64,000 nucleotides of DNA from Pseudomonas sp. GM78 (GCF_000282475.1 NZ_AKJF01000074.1:1-64000); one strand, 5' to 3'. Positions 46,709-56,765 are shown, numbered from the stretch's first letter. Made by a program: numbers and translations. The notes: generated by a model from the sequence alone, not told the origin.

Positions 46709-46810
46709 CTTGTAGGAGCGAGCCTGCTCGCGAAAAACGCCAAGGCAACGAGTTAAGCCAGACAGTGCGCGTAATCGTTGACGTCCATCGCGAGCATGCT
46801 CGCTCCTGCA
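46709..46810. repeat. REP pair (REPIN) between phaC1 and phaZ
   Basis: Arms CTTGTAGGAGCGAGCCTGCTCGCGA and TCGCGAGCATGCTCGCTCCTGCAG are imperfect inverted copies around about 50 bases, inside the pha operon. They may uncouple phaC1 from phaZ expression. Confidence 0.85.
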
Positions 46811-46829
46811 GTGGAGCGGGGTGTGTCAG

Positions 46830-48509
46830 TTACCGTTCGTGCACGTACGTGCCTGGCGCCGCTTCACCCGGCGGATAGGCCTTGTTGCCCAGTTTTGCCG
46901 GGGCCTTTTTCAGCTCGCCCGAGCGTTGGGCCTGCCAGGCCTGCCAGTGCAGCCACCAGGAATCGGTGTGCTTGGTGGCGTTCTGTTGCCATTCATCGGC
47001 ATTGTTCGCCACTTCGGTGCTGGTCATGTAACGGGATTTCGGATTGCCCGGCGGGTTCAGGATGCTCTGGATATGTCCGCTGCTCGACAGCACGAACTCA
47101 ACGTTGCCGCCAAACAGCTGCGCTGACTTGTAGCAGGACTTCCACGGGGTGATGTGGTCGTTGGTGCCGGCCAGGGAGAAAATGTCGGCCGTCACTTGCT
47201 TGAGGTCAATGGCGGTGCCGCACACTTCCAGTGCATTCGGGCGAATCAGTGGGTTGTTTTTGAACAGCTCGATCAGATCGCCGTGGAACGCCGCGGGCAA
47301 CCGGGTGGTGTCGTTGTTCCAGAACAGGATATCGAACACCGGCGGTTCGTTGCCCAGCAGGTAATTGTTGACCCAGTAGTTCCAGATCAGGTCGTTGGGG
47401 CGCATCCAGGCGAAGACCTTCGCCATGTCGCGGCCTTCCAGTACGCCGGCCTGGTACGAGTGGCGCTTGGCGGCTTCGAGGGTCTGTTCATTGACGAAGA
47501 GGGCGACGTCGCTTTCGAGGGTGGTATCGAGCACGCTCACCAGCAAGGTCAGGGCGTTGACCTTGTTCTCGCCGATCGCCGCGTAATGGCCCAGCAGCGC
47601 GGTGCAAGTGATGCCGCCGGAGCAGGCTCCGAGCATGTTCACGTCTTTGCTGCCGGTGATCGCGGTGACGACATCAACCGCTTCCTTGAGGGCTTCGATG
47701 TAGGTCGACAGGCCCCACTCGCGCTGTTCCTTGGTCGGGTTGCGCCAGCTGACAATGAAGGTCTGCACGTTGTTGCGCAGGCAGAACCGCGCCAGGCTCT
47801 TGTCCGGGCTCAGGTCGAAAACGTAGAACTTGTTGATCTGTGGCGGCACCACCAGCAGCGGGCGTTCGTGCACCTGCTCGGTGGTCGGCTTGTACTGGAT
47901 CAGTTCCAGCACATCGTTGCGAAACACCACCGCGCCTTCGGTCACGCCCAGGCTCTTGCCGACCTCGAACGCGCCCATGTTGACCTGGCTCGGCATGCCG
48001 CCGTTGTGTACCAGATCCTTGGCCAGGTGCGAGAGGCCGTCAAGCAGGCTCTTGCCGCCGGTTTCGAAAAAGCGTTTGACCGCCGCCGGGTTGGCCGCGG
48101 TATTGGTCGGCGCCATGGCTTCGGTCATGAGGTTGATCACGAAGTGCCCGCGTGCCACATCGCTGGGGCCGAGGTTGCTTTCGTCGATCCAGGCGTGGAG
48201 TTCCTTGCGCCACGCCAGGTAGGTTTGCAAATAGCGTTTGTAGAGCGGGTTCTGGCTCCAGGCCGGATCGGCGAAGCGACGGTCATCGCTGGTCGGTTGC
48301 AGCCCGGATTTACCAAACAGCACGTTCTTGAGTTCAAGACCAAAGTGCGCGACATGTTTGACGCTATGCACCGGTTGCTTGATGGCCTGCCTAAGCACCA
48401 TTCGAGCAGAAGCCAGTAGATCCTTTCCACGCAGCCCAACGACAGGATTGAGCCCCAGGGTGTTTTCCGAGGCTTGATACTTCAACTCATCGTTACTCTT
48501 GTTACTCAT
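46830..48509 (-). CDS. phaC1: Class II poly(3-hydroxyalkanoate) synthase PhaC1
   Basis: A 559-residue synthase, the main mcl-PHA polymerase of pseudomonads. Nucleophile Cys296 is in G-A-C-S-G-G; the catalytic Asp lies in A-G-T-N-D-H-I-T-P-W and the His in S-S-S-G-H-I-Q-S-I-L-N-P-P-G-N-P-K. It is the first gene of the operon and has a long, about 110-base leader from a predicted sigma54-type promoter. It is about as long as PhaC2 and clearly paralogous to it. Confidence 0.97.
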   Translation of the reverse strand: MSNKSNDELKYQASENTLGLNPVVGLRGKDLLASARMVLRQAIKQPVHSVKHVAHFGLELKNVLFGKSGLQPTSDDRRFADPAWSQNPLYKRYLQTYLAWRKELHAWIDESNLGPSDVARGHFVINLMTEAMAPTNTAANPAAVKRFFETGGKSLLDGLSHLAKDLVHNGGMPSQVNMGAFEVGKSLGVTEGAVVFRNDVLELIQYKPTTEQVHERPLLVVPPQINKFYVFDLSPDKSLARFCLRNNVQTFIVSWRNPTKEQREWGLSTYIEALKEAVDVVTAITGSKDVNMLGACSGGITCTALLGHYAAIGENKVNALTLLVSVLDTTLESDVALFVNEQTLEAAKRHSYQAGVLEGRDMAKVFAWMRPNDLIWNYWVNNYLLGNEPPVFDILFWNNDTTRLPAAFHGDLIELFKNNPLIRPNALEVCGTAIDLKQVTADIFSLAGTNDHITPWKSCYKSAQLFGGNVEFVLSSSGHIQSILNPPGNPKSRYMTSTEVANNADEWQQNATKHTDSWWLHWQAWQAQRSGELKKAPAKLGNKAYPPGEAAPGTYVHER

Positions 48510-48633
48510 CTACGACGCTCCATTGCCCTGAGACGAGTACCTTGGTCCCACTGTGTAGTCACACAGCCAATGCCAGGTACTACGCTCGGGTGACCGTTAA
48601 TTCTGCATCACTGCTTTTCAGTTCAGAGAGCAC

Positions 48634-48649
48634 TGCAGGGAACTTGCCA
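48634..48649 (-). promoter_or_regulatory. Sigma54-like (-24/-12) promoter of phaC1
   Basis: Read on the minus strand: TGGCAAGTTCCCTGCA, with GG and GC separated by exactly ten bases and only two mismatches to TGGCAC-N5-TTGCA. It lies about 125 bases before the phaC1 start. A -24/-12 element before phaC1 has been noted in other pseudomonads. PhaD and global regulators also act here, so activity is not assured. Confidence 0.55.
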
Positions 48650-48766
48650 GCTCCATTGGTTACCCGAGTTTAATTTTTTTCGCAAGCGGGCCAAGCGTCG
48701 ACCCTAAAGCCGAGCATTCAAACAGATGGAATTAGAAAATGCCCTCTAAAGAGCAAGAGGTGCGGG

Positions 48767-49144
48767 CTAGAGCATTAGCTTGACGACAGATTCGTTCGGG
48801 TCGCGGGTTTTTCCTGCGGCCTTGAGCTCGGCAAGATAATCGTCCCAGAGTGCGTCATGACGCCGCCCCAGTTCGTAGAGGTATTCCCAGGTGAACAGGC
48901 CGCTGTCGTGGCCATCGTCGAAGGTCAGCTTCAGTGCGTACTGACCGGCTGGTTCTATCTTGCTCAGTCCTACGTTGATCTTGCCAAATTGCAGGATGGG
49001 TTTGCCGTGGCCCTGGACCTCGGCGGAGGGAGAGTGCACGCGCAGGAACTCGGCGGGCAGGGTGTATTCCTCGCCGGACGCGTATTTGAGCGTCAGGGTT
49101 TTCGAGGCTTTGTGCAGCTTGATGTCGGTGGGGAGTTGGGTCAT
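48767..49144 (-). CDS. DUF971 (gamma-butyrobetaine hydroxylase-like N-terminal domain) protein
   Basis: A 125-residue protein with a single DUF971 domain. Signs are the N-terminal I-K-L-H-K-A-S-K-T-L-T-L and the segment Y-T-L-P-A-E-F-L-R-V-H-S-P-S-A-E-V-Q-G-H-G, then D-G-H-D-S-G-L-F-T-W-E-Y-L-Y-E-L. A start eight codons upstream (49168) is possible because both candidate ribosome-binding sites are weak; M-T-Q-L-P-T is preferred from family length. Its frequent neighbourhood to hslVU is known in gamma-proteobacteria; the function is not settled, though related domains bind metals or act in Fe-S maturation. Confidence 0.85.
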   Translation of the reverse strand: MTQLPTDIKLHKASKTLTLKYASGEEYTLPAEFLRVHSPSAEVQGHGKPILQFGKINVGLSKIEPAGQYALKLTFDDGHDSGLFTWEYLYELGRRHDALWDDYLAELKAAGKTRDPNESVVKLML

Positions 49145-49176
49145 GACCGGATGTCCGTTTGTATGCATGGTCTGAC

Positions 49177-49250
49177 CCTTGTAGGAGCACGGCTTGCCGG
49201 CGATGGCGATCTCAGGTGCGCCATCGCCGGCAAGCCGTGCTCCTACAAGG
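49177..49250. repeat. Perfect 32-base inverted repeat (REPIN, TTGTAGGAGCACGGCTTGCC type)
   Basis: Arms 49177-49208 and 49219-49250 are exact reverse complements around a ten-base loop. It lies between hslU and the DUF971 gene on the same strand. This REP type occurs only once in the window. Confidence 0.95.
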
Positions 49251-49261
49251 AATCACATGAC

Positions 49262-50599
49262 CTACAGGATATAACGGGACAGGTCTTCGTTCTGCGCCAA
49301 TTCGCCCAGGTGGCCGTTGACGTAGTCGGCGTCGATCTGGATCACCTTGTCGTCATGGACGCTGGCCAGGTCGCCGGCGCTGAAAGACACTTCTTCGAGC
49401 AGGCGTTCAAGCAAGGTGTGCAGGCGACGGGCACCGATGTTTTCGGTTTTCTCGTTGACCTGCCAGGCGATCTCGGCAATGCGCTTGATGCCGCTCGGCA
49501 GGAACTCGATGCCCAGGCCTTCGGTTTTCAGCAGCGCGCAATATTGCTCGGTGAGCGAAGCGTGGGGCTCGCTGAGGATACGCTCGAAATCTTCCGGGCT
49601 CAGGGCCTTGAGTTCGACACGGATCGGCAGACGACCTTGCAGCTCGGGCACCAGGTCGCTTGGCTTGCTCAGGTGGAAAGCACCGGAGGCGATGAACAGG
49701 ATGTGGTCGGTCTTGACCATGCCCAGCTTGGTGTTGACGGTGCAGCCTTCGATCAGCGGCAGCAAGTCGCGCTGCACGCCTTCGCGGGACACATCGACGC
49801 CGCCGGAGTTACCACGCTTGGCGACCTTGTCGATTTCGTCGATGAACACGATGCCATGCTGCTCGACCGCTTCCAGGGCCTTGGCCTTCAACTCTTCATC
49901 GTTGACCAGGCGGCTGGCTTCTTCGTCGCGCACCAGCTTCAGCGCTTCCTTGACCTTGAGCTTGCGGGCTTTCTTCTTGCCCTTGCCCATGTTGGCAAAC
50001 AGGCTTTGCAGCTGGTTGGTCATTTCTTCCATGCCCGGTGGCGCGGAGATGTCGACGCCGGCCATTTCGGCGACTTCGATTTCGATCTCCTTGTCATCCA
50101 GCTGGCCTTCGCGCAGGCGCTTGCGGAACAGCTGGCGGGTGTTGGAGTCCTGGGTCGGGGCATCGTCGCTGCTGAAGCCCATGCGTGCCGGTGGCAGCAG
50201 GGCGTCGAGGATGCGCTCTTCCGCAGCGTCTTCGGCGCGGTGGCGTACCTTGACGATTTCCTGTTCGCGCAGCAGCTTGATCGCGGCATCGGCGAGGTCG
50301 CGAATGATCGATTCGACGTCACGGCCGACGTAGCCGACTTCGGTGAACTTGGTGGCTTCGACCTTGATGAAAGGCGCGTTGGCCAGTTTGGCCAGGCGAC
50401 GGGCGATCTCGGTTTTACCGACACCGGTCGGGCCGATCATCAGGATGTTCTTGGGCGTTACTTCAACACGCAGCTCTTCAGGCAGCTGCATGCGGCGCCA
50501 GCGGTTGCGCAGGGCAATGGCGACGGCGCGCTTGGCATCGTCCTGGCCGATGATATGGCGATTGAGTTCGTGGACGATTTCACGGGGAGTCATGGACAT
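49262..50599 (-). CDS. hslU: ATP-dependent protease ATPase subunit HslU
   Basis: A 445-residue AAA+ unfoldase that forms with HslV the ClpYQ protease. I start at [12 protein letters not shown]; a TTG three codons upstream (50608) is closer to a GAGG and cannot be excluded. Walker A is G-P-T-G-V-G-K-T near residue 59, Walker B I-V-F-I-D-E-I-D, and the C-terminal Y-I-L matches the end that inserts in HslV. It follows hslV after 55 bases. Confidence 0.97.
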   Translation of the reverse strand: MSMTPREIVHELNRHIIGQDDAKRAVAIALRNRWRRMQLPEELRVEVTPKNILMIGPTGVGKTEIARRLAKLANAPFIKVEATKFTEVGYVGRDVESIIRDLADAAIKLLREQEIVKVRHRAEDAAEERILDALLPPARMGFSSDDAPTQDSNTRQLFRKRLREGQLDDKEIEIEVAEMAGVDISAPPGMEEMTNQLQSLFANMGKGKKKARKLKVKEALKLVRDEEASRLVNDEELKAKALEAVEQHGIVFIDEIDKVAKRGNSGGVDVSREGVQRDLLPLIEGCTVNTKLGMVKTDHILFIASGAFHLSKPSDLVPELQGRLPIRVELKALSPEDFERILSEPHASLTEQYCALLKTEGLGIEFLPSGIKRIAEIAWQVNEKTENIGARRLHTLLERLLEEVSFSAGDLASVHDDKVIQIDADYVNGHLGELAQNEDLSRYIL

Positions 50600-50654
50600 A
50601 ATATTCAAAGGACCTCAAGCAAGAATGAGCCGTGGCACGGGGGCCGAATCAGGC

Positions 50655-51185
50655 TTACTCGGCGCAGTCCTGCTCCTCAATGGTCTGGGTGTGGTTGGTG
50701 AATACGCAGATGTCGCCGGCAATGCCGAGGGCGGTTTCGACGATTTCCCGGGCCGACAGGTCGGTTTTTTTCAGCAGTGCGCTGGCCGCGGCTTGTGCAT
50801 AGGCGCCGCCGGAGCCCATGGCGATCAGGCCGTCTTCTGGCTCGACCACGTCACCGTTGCCGGTGATGATCAGCGAGGCGTCCTTGTTGGCAACGGCGAG
50901 CATGGCTTCGAGACGGCTCAGGGAACGGTCGGTACGCCATTCCTTAGCGAGCTCGACAGCTGCGCGTACCAGGTGACCCTGATGCTTTTCAAGTTGGCCT
51001 TCGAAGCGTTCGAAGAGGGTAAAGGCGTCAGCGGTGGCACCGGCAAAACCGGCAATGACCTGGCCGTGGTACAGGCGACGAACTTTTTTCGCGTTGCCTT
51101 TCATCACGGTATTGCCAAGGGAAACCTGGCCGTCGCCGCCCATGACGACTTTGCCGTGGCGGCGAACTGAAACGATGGTGGTCAA
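50655..51185 (-). CDS. hslV: ATP-dependent protease proteolytic subunit HslV
   Basis: A 176-residue proteasome-beta-like threonine protease. The start is taken as the TTG eight to nine bases after GGAG because it puts Thr2 ([10 protein letters not shown]) at the mature N-terminus as the nucleophile; the longer frame from 51233 would bury it. G-D-G-Q-V and K-V-R-R-L are family segments. It degrades misfolded and regulatory proteins during heat stress and is cotranscribed with hslU. Confidence 0.95.
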   Translation of the reverse strand: MTTIVSVRRHGKVVMGGDGQVSLGNTVMKGNAKKVRRLYHGQVIAGFAGATADAFTLFERFEGQLEKHQGHLVRAAVELAKEWRTDRSLSRLEAMLAVANKDASLIITGNGDVVEPEDGLIAMGSGGAYAQAAASALLKKTDLSAREIVETALGIAGDICVFTNHTQTIEEQDCAE

Positions 51186-51323
51186 GGGAAGAGTCTCCAC
51201 GCTGCGGGGCGAAAATGCCGTATGCCCATTCATATGGGGGTGGTGGAGTGGATTTCAACTGTAGGACGGGAGAGGGGACGAGCGGTGTGAGTCAAACGCG
51301 GATATGTGGTGTTGGACATGACG

Positions 51324-51390
51324 CCATCGCCAGCAGGCTGGCTCCCACAGGGATCTGCGCCAACCCTGTGGGAGCCAGCCTGCTGGCGAT
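51324..51390. repeat. REP pair (REPIN) between the SPOR-domain gene and hslV
   Basis: CCATCGCCAGCAGGCTGGCTCCCACAGG and CCTGTGGGAGCCAGCCTGCTGGCGATG form nearly perfect arms with an 11-14-base loop in the 233-base gap. Confidence 0.93.
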
Positions 51391-51418
51391 GAACGATGGC
51401 GCGGTGGTTCTGAAGGGG

Positions 51419-52129
51419 TCAGCGGTTCTGGCGTTGTTGTAACAACAGATTGCTGAAGCCGGCACCGGCCAGTTGTTTCTGTGCCGTGGTCAACTGCTCA
51501 CGGTTACTGAACGGCCCCACTAACACCCGATACCAGGTCTCGTCCTTCACCGTACCCGATTCAACCGCCACCGCCTGGCCCAGCAGAATGATCTGCGCCC
51601 GCACCTTGTCCGCGTCAGCCTCCTTGCGGAACGATCCGGCCTGCAGGAAGAACTTGGTCACCGGTGCGGCCTTGGCCACCGGTGGCGCTGGCGGCGGCGT
51701 AATGCCGGCCAGGGCTGCCTGGGCGCGGGCGGTATCGATCTTCGCCGCTTCCGCCGGGGTAACCGGCGTAGTCGGAATGGCCGGCACTTGTGGTGTCGGC
51801 AGGGTTTTTTCCGGCACCGCATCCGGCGGCACGATGACCTCCGATTCCGGCAGCAGGGTGTAGAAGTCGTACTTCGGCTTCACCGGTTGCGTCGGGCTCG
51901 GCGGGGTCTTGTTGGCCTCGGCGATCTTGGTGGCTTTCTGTTGCTGCTCGACTTTCTCGCGCTTGACCGTGTCGCTGCCCTTGCCCGGCTCCAGCTTCAT
52001 CAGGAATACGATGAAGGCACCGACCGTCAGGCCGATGGCCATCCACAGCCAACCCGGAATCGGTTGCTTCGCTGGAGCTTGGTAACGGCTGGCGCCACGC
52101 TTGGGTGCAGGTTTTTTCTTGGCAGCCAA
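51419..52129 (-). CDS. SPOR-domain inner-membrane protein (FtsN-like)
   Basis: A 236-residue bitopic protein. N-terminal basic segment (A-A-K-K-K-P-A-P-K-R-G-A-S-R-Y), one helix at about 25-44 (W-L-W-M-A-I-G-L-T-V-G-A-F-I-V-F-L), a Pro/Lys-rich linker and a C-terminal SPOR domain starting about residue 155 (K-F-F-L-Q-A-G-S-F-R-K-E-A-D-A-D), which binds denuded peptidoglycan at the septum. The position directly after argS (one-base gap) is conserved in pseudomonads. FtsN function is plausible but not proven by sequence. Confidence 0.88.
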   Translation of the reverse strand: MAAKKKPAPKRGASRYQAPAKQPIPGWLWMAIGLTVGAFIVFLMKLEPGKGSDTVKREKVEQQQKATKIAEANKTPPSPTQPVKPKYDFYTLLPESEVIVPPDAVPEKTLPTPQVPAIPTTPVTPAEAAKIDTARAQAALAGITPPPAPPVAKAAPVTKFFLQAGSFRKEADADKVRAQIILLGQAVAVESGTVKDETWYRVLVGPFSNREQLTTAQKQLAGAGFSNLLLQQRQNR

Positions 52130-52130
52130 C

Positions 52131-53867
52131 TTACATACGCTCCAGAGTTTCCAGGCCCAAAAGTTCCAGGCCTTGCTTGAGAGTGCGACCGGTCAGCGCG
52201 GCGAGGCGCAGGCGGCTCTGCATTTGTTCCGGGGTGTCGGCGGCGAGGATCGGGCAGTTCTCGTAGAAGCTGGAGAACAGGCCGGCGACGTCGTACAGGT
52301 AGGTGCAGAGGATGTGCGGCGTGCCTTTCTCGGACACGTTGTTCAGCACTTCGCCGAACTGCGCGAGTTTCGCCGCCAGCTCGTGCTCGTGCGCTGCTTC
52401 GAGAACGATCTGACCCTCTACTTCGCTGAAGTCCTTGCCGAGTTTGCGGAATACGCCAGCCACGCGGGTGTAGGCGTACAGCAGGTACGGCGCGGTGTTG
52501 CCTTCGAAGTTCAGCATCAGGTCGAAGTTGAAGCTGTAGTCGCTGGTGCGGTGCTTGGACAGGTCGGCGTATTTCACCGCGCCAATACCCACCACCTTGG
52601 CGATGTTGCGCAGCTCGGCTTCGGCCAGCTCAGGGTTCTTGTCCTTGACCAGGGTGTAGGCGCGTTCCTGGGCTTCGGTCAGCAGGTCGATCAGTTTCAC
52701 GGTGCCGCCATCACGGGTCTTGAACGGACGACCGTCAGCGCCGTTCATGGTGCCGAAGCCCATGTGTTCCATTTCCATCGGGTGCGTCACGAAGCCGGCC
52801 TTGCGGGCGACGGCGAACACTTGCTGGAAGTGCAGGGCCTGACGCTGGTCGACGAAGTACAGGGCGCGATCGGCCTTGAGCTTGCCGCTGCGGTAGCGCA
52901 CGGCGGCCAGGTCGGTGGTGGCGTAGAGGTAGCCGCCGTCGGCCTTGACGATGATCACCGGCAGCGGGTCGCCGTCGGCGTTCTTGAACTCGTCGAGGAA
53001 CACGCACTGGGCGCCGTTGCTCTCGACCAGCATGCCGGCAGCCTTCAGGTCGTTGACCACATTGATCAGGTCGTCGTTGTAGGCGCTTTCGCCCATCACG
53101 TCGGCCATGGTCAGTTTGACGTTCAGCAGCTCGTAGATCTTCTGGCAGTGGGACAGCGAGATGTCCTTGAACTTGGTCCACAACGCCAGGCAATCGGGAT
53201 CGCCAGCCTGCAGCTTGACCACCAGGCCGCGGGCGCGGTCGGCGAACTCTTCGGATTCGTCAAAGCGGCCCTTGGCGGCGCGGTAAAAGTTTTCCAGGTC
53301 TGACAGCTCGTCGCTGGTGATCGGGTTTTCCTGCAGGTAAGCCATCAGCATGCCGAACTGGGTGCCCCAGTCGCCGACGTGGTTCTGCCGGATCACTTCG
53401 TCACCGAGGAATTCGAGCACGCGGGCTACGCCGTCGCCAATGATGGTCGAGCGCAAGTGGCCGACGTGCATCTCTTTGGCCAGGTTCGGTGCTGACAGGT
53501 CGACCACGGTGCGCTGTACCGGGCCGGCCTTGCGCACGCCGATGTGTTCATCGGCCAAGGCGGCGTCCAGGCGTGTAGCCAGGGCCTGGGTGTTCTGGAA
53601 GAAGTTCAGGAAGCCAGGGCCGGCGATTTCGGTCTTGGAGACGTTTTCGTCAGCCGGCAGGGCCGCGATGATTTTTTCCGCCAGGTCGCGTGGCTTCATG
53701 CCCGCAGGCTTGGCCAGCATCATGGCGATGTTGCTGGCGAAGTCGCCGTTCTTCTTGTCGCGCGAGTTTTCAACCTGGATCGCCGGCGACAGGCCTTCAG
53801 GCAACACACCTTCGTTGACGAGTTGGGTGATGGCTTGTTGGATCAGCTGGCGAATGGTGTCTTTCAT
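52131..53867 (-). CDS. argS: Arginyl-tRNA synthetase
   Basis: A 578-residue class I synthetase that charges tRNA-Arg. The HIGH-type motif is H-V-G-H in [12 protein letters not shown] near residue 127. Arg-specific N-terminal Add1 domain and C-terminal anticodon-binding domain are present (S-D-Y-S-F-N-F-D ... Y-L-L-Y-A-Y-T-R-V). A canonical KMSK is replaced by F-K-T-R-D-G, normal for many bacterial ArgRS. It lies downstream of priA on the same strand. Confidence 0.97.
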   Translation of the reverse strand: MKDTIRQLIQQAITQLVNEGVLPEGLSPAIQVENSRDKKNGDFASNIAMMLAKPAGMKPRDLAEKIIAALPADENVSKTEIAGPGFLNFFQNTQALATRLDAALADEHIGVRKAGPVQRTVVDLSAPNLAKEMHVGHLRSTIIGDGVARVLEFLGDEVIRQNHVGDWGTQFGMLMAYLQENPITSDELSDLENFYRAAKGRFDESEEFADRARGLVVKLQAGDPDCLALWTKFKDISLSHCQKIYELLNVKLTMADVMGESAYNDDLINVVNDLKAAGMLVESNGAQCVFLDEFKNADGDPLPVIIVKADGGYLYATTDLAAVRYRSGKLKADRALYFVDQRQALHFQQVFAVARKAGFVTHPMEMEHMGFGTMNGADGRPFKTRDGGTVKLIDLLTEAQERAYTLVKDKNPELAEAELRNIAKVVGIGAVKYADLSKHRTSDYSFNFDLMLNFEGNTAPYLLYAYTRVAGVFRKLGKDFSEVEGQIVLEAAHEHELAAKLAQFGEVLNNVSEKGTPHILCTYLYDVAGLFSSFYENCPILAADTPEQMQSRLRLAALTGRTLKQGLELLGLETLERM

Positions 53868-54000
53868 GGTCTTCTCTTTCGACCGCAGGCGCGGCGGCGC
53901 ATCAATGCGCTGGTGGAAAAACTGGGCATTATCCGTTGCCGAGGCGGCCTTGCCAACTATAGCGGGCAGGTTATGGATATGCGGTGACTATACGGGCCTC

Positions 54001-54066
54001 TTCGCGAGCAGGCTCGCTCCCACATTGGAATACCGGCACTTGTGGGAGCGAGCCTGCTCGCGAAGG
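54001..54066. repeat. REP pair (REPIN) between argS and priA
   Basis: TTCGCGAGCAGGCTCGCTCCCACA and TGTGGGAGCGAGCCTGCTCGCGAA are perfect inverted arms around about 18 bases, just downstream of priA. Confidence 0.93.
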
Positions 54067-54077
54067 CGATCTTCAAA

Positions 54078-56297
54078 TCAATACAAATCGACGGGGTCGA
54101 CATCCAGCGACCAGCGCACCGCCCGCCCGCTCGGCATCTGCTCCAGCACCAGCAACCAACTGGCAAGCAATCGGTGCAGTGGTGCCCGTGCCGTCGCCTG
54201 TAACAGCAACTGTGCACGATAACGTCCGGCCCGTCGCTCCATCGGTGCCGGCACCGGCCCGAGCAGTTCGATTCCGCTCAGGTTCTGTTCGGCGAGCAAG
54301 CGCTCGGCCTCGCTGCAGGCCTCATCAAGAAACCCTTCGGCTTGGCCGGGCTTGTGCGCCTCGGCCCGCAGCAATGCCAAATGCGCAAACGGCGGCAGGC
54401 CGGCTGCGCGACGTTCGCTCAAGGCCTGCTCGGCAAAGGCGAAGTAACCCTGCTCGGTCAACTGCACCAGCAGCGGATGGTCGGCCAGGTGGGTCTGGAT
54501 GATCACCTTGCCCGGCTCTTCCGCCCGGCCTGCCCGCCCGGCGACCTGGACAATCAGTTGCGCCATGCGCTCACTGGCGCGGAAGTCGCCGGAGAACAGC
54601 CCGCCGTCCGCATCCAGGATCGAGACCAGGGTTACCCGTGGGAAGTGGTGGCCCTTGGCGAGCATCTGCGTGCCGACCAGGATGCATGGCTGGCCTTTCT
54701 GGATGGTCGCGAACAACTGATTCATCGCGTCCTTGCGCGACGTGCTGTCGCGGTCGACCCGCAGCACCGGATAGTCCGGAAACAGGATCCCCAGGCGTTC
54801 CTCGGCCCGTTCGGTGCCGGCCCCCACGGGACGCAAGTCGACCTTGCTGCACTTGGGGCACTGGCGCGGCACGCGTTCGACATAGCCGCAATGATGGCAG
54901 CGCAGTTCGCCATAGCGCTGGTGCACGGTCATGCGCGCATCGCAGCGTTGGCACTCGGACATCCAGCCGCAGTCATGACACAGCAGGGTCGGGGCAAAGC
55001 CGCGGCGGTTGAGGAATACCAGCACCTGTTGGCCGGCAGCGAGGGTCTGGCCGATGGCTTGTTGCATCGGCCCGGAAATACCGCTGTCCAGTGGTCGGCT
55101 TTTCACATCCAACCGCAGGAATCGTGGTTGCTTGGCGCCGCCGGCGCGCTCGTTCAGCCGCAGCAGGCCATAGCGACCGGTGTAGGCGTTGTGCAGGCTT
55201 TCCAATGAAGGCGTGGCAGAGCCCAGGACAATCGGGATGTTTTCCTGGCGAGCCCTGACCAGCGCCAGATCGCGTGCGTGATAGCGCAAGCCTTCCTGCT
55301 GTTTATAGGAGCCGTCGTGCTCTTCGTCGATGATGATCAGGCCCGGGTTTTTCATTGGCGTGAACAGCGCCGAGCGGGTACCGATAATGATGTCGGCTTC
55401 ACCGTCTCGGGCGGCGAGCCAGGCCTCGAGACGTTCGCGATCATTGACCGCCGAGTGAATCAGCGCGATACGCGCGTTGAACCGTTGCTCGAAGCGCGCC
55501 AGGGTCTGTGGGCCGAGGTTGATTTCCGGGATCAGTACCAGCGCTTGCTTGCCGGCCTCCAATGTTTCGCGAATCAACTGCAAATAGACTTCGGTCTTGC
55601 CGCTGCCGGTAACGCCGGCGAGCAGGAACGCGTGGTAGCGGTCGAACCCGGCGCGAATGGCTTCATACGCGGCCCGCTGCTCCGGGTTGAGTGGTAGCTC
55701 TGGTTGGGCCAGCCAGTGTTCGTGTCGGGCTCCGGGGGCGTGCCTGCGAATTTCGACCTGGACCAGATCCTTGGCCAGCAACAGATCGAGGCTGTCCTTG
55801 CTCAGCATCAGTTTGCTCAGCAGCTGATGGGCGACGCCATGGGGGTGCTGGGCCAGCGTTGCCAGGGCTTCGCGCTGGCGCGGGGCGCGGGCGATACGCG
55901 GGTCATCGAGGCTGGCGCCCGGCGCGGCGGACCAGAAGCGCTCCTGGCGCGCCTCGGCCAGTTCGCCCTGGCGTAGCAATACCGGCAGTGCCCAGCTCAA
56001 GGTGTCGCCGAGGCTGTGCTGGTAGTACTGCGAGGTCCACAGGCACAGCTTGAACAGCGTGGGCGGCAACGGCGGCGTAGCGTCAAGCAGGGCGAGGGCG
56101 GGCTTGAGTTTTTCCACCGGCACTTCGCTGGTGTCGGTAACTTCCACCAGAATCCCGATCATCTCCCGCCGGCCGAACGGCACCCGCAAACGCATGCCGG
56201 GGTGCAACTGCGCACGCAGCACGCCAGCCGGTGCCCGGTAGTCGAACAGGCGGCGCAGGGGCGAAGGCAGGGCGAGGCGCAGAATGGCGTCGGGCAC
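54078..56297 (-). CDS. priA: Primosomal replication restart helicase PriA
   Basis: A 739-residue 3'-to-5' helicase that restarts stalled replication forks and loads DnaB. An N-terminal DNA-binding domain is followed by Walker A G-V-T-G-S-G-K-T near residue 230, the D-E-E-H box and G-S-A-T-P-S. The zinc-binding insertion is visible as C-H-D-C-G...C-Q-R-C...C-H-H-C-G...C-P-K-C (eight cysteines). It is divergent from rpmE across 176 bases. Confidence 0.96.
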   Translation of the reverse strand: MPDAILRLALPSPLRRLFDYRAPAGVLRAQLHPGMRLRVPFGRREMIGILVEVTDTSEVPVEKLKPALALLDATPPLPPTLFKLCLWTSQYYQHSLGDTLSWALPVLLRQGELAEARQERFWSAAPGASLDDPRIARAPRQREALATLAQHPHGVAHQLLSKLMLSKDSLDLLLAKDLVQVEIRRHAPGARHEHWLAQPELPLNPEQRAAYEAIRAGFDRYHAFLLAGVTGSGKTEVYLQLIRETLEAGKQALVLIPEINLGPQTLARFEQRFNARIALIHSAVNDRERLEAWLAARDGEADIIIGTRSALFTPMKNPGLIIIDEEHDGSYKQQEGLRYHARDLALVRARQENIPIVLGSATPSLESLHNAYTGRYGLLRLNERAGGAKQPRFLRLDVKSRPLDSGISGPMQQAIGQTLAAGQQVLVFLNRRGFAPTLLCHDCGWMSECQRCDARMTVHQRYGELRCHHCGYVERVPRQCPKCSKVDLRPVGAGTERAEERLGILFPDYPVLRVDRDSTSRKDAMNQLFATIQKGQPCILVGTQMLAKGHHFPRVTLVSILDADGGLFSGDFRASERMAQLIVQVAGRAGRAEEPGKVIIQTHLADHPLLVQLTEQGYFAFAEQALSERRAAGLPPFAHLALLRAEAHKPGQAEGFLDEACSEAERLLAEQNLSGIELLGPVPAPMERRAGRYRAQLLLQATARAPLHRLLASWLLVLEQMPSGRAVRWSLDVDPVDLY

Positions 56298-56375
56298 GCG
56301 GGGGGATCTCGATAGACGGGTACAAAGGAAGGCTCAGGGCCGGGAGCCTAGCAGACGACCGGTTTGAGGGACAGC

Positions 56376-56403
56376 TTGCGTGATTGGCATTGTCTGGTAG
56401 AAT
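56376..56403 (+). promoter_or_regulatory. Probable sigma70 promoter of rpmE
   Basis: TTGCGT, 16 bases, then TAGAAT preceded by TG (extended -10). It lies 70-97 bases before the rpmE start codon and gives an approximately 60-base leader. The assignment is based on consensus only. Confidence 0.5.
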
Positions 56404-56473
56404 CCGCGGCCTAATTACGTGCGGTATTCAACAATAGTGTTGGGTGGCGGCACGCTAGCCCGAGGAAGACACC

Positions 56474-56692
56474 ATGAAAGCTGATATCCATCCAGAATAC
56501 CCAGCAGTTGCTGTTACCTGCAGCTGCGGCAACAAGTTCGAAACCCGTTCGACCTTCGGCAAAGCCCTGGCGATCGACGTTTGCAACGAATGCCACCCGT
56601 TCTACACCGGTAAGCAGAAGACTCTGGACACTGGCGGCCGCGTTCAGCGCTTCGCAGACCGTTTCGGTGCTTTCGGTGCGAAAAAGGCCTAA
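56474..56692 (+). CDS. rpmE: 50S ribosomal protein L31 (zinc-binding form)
   Basis: A 72-residue ribosomal protein. Cys16, Cys18, Cys37 and Cys40 (C-S-C ... C-N-E-C) form a zinc ribbon, so this is the C+ type used under zinc-replete conditions; a C- paralog may exist elsewhere in the genome. CGAGGAAG precedes the ATG. A strong terminator follows, so it is probably monocistronic. Confidence 0.97.
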   Translation: MKADIHPEYPAVAVTCSCGNKFETRSTFGKALAIDVCNECHPFYTGKQKTLDTGGRVQRFADRFGAFGAKKA

Positions 56693-56736
56693 GGCCGATC
56701 ATCCTGGGAGAACGCTACCGTTTTTCCATGCTGATG

Positions 56737-56765
56737 AAAAAGGCGTCCCCCGGGACGCCTTTTTT
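56737..56765 (+). terminator. Intrinsic terminator of rpmE
   Basis: AAAAAGGCGTCCC-CC-GGGACGCCTTTTTT: an eight-base GC-rich stem followed by six T, 45 bases after the stop. Confidence 0.95.
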
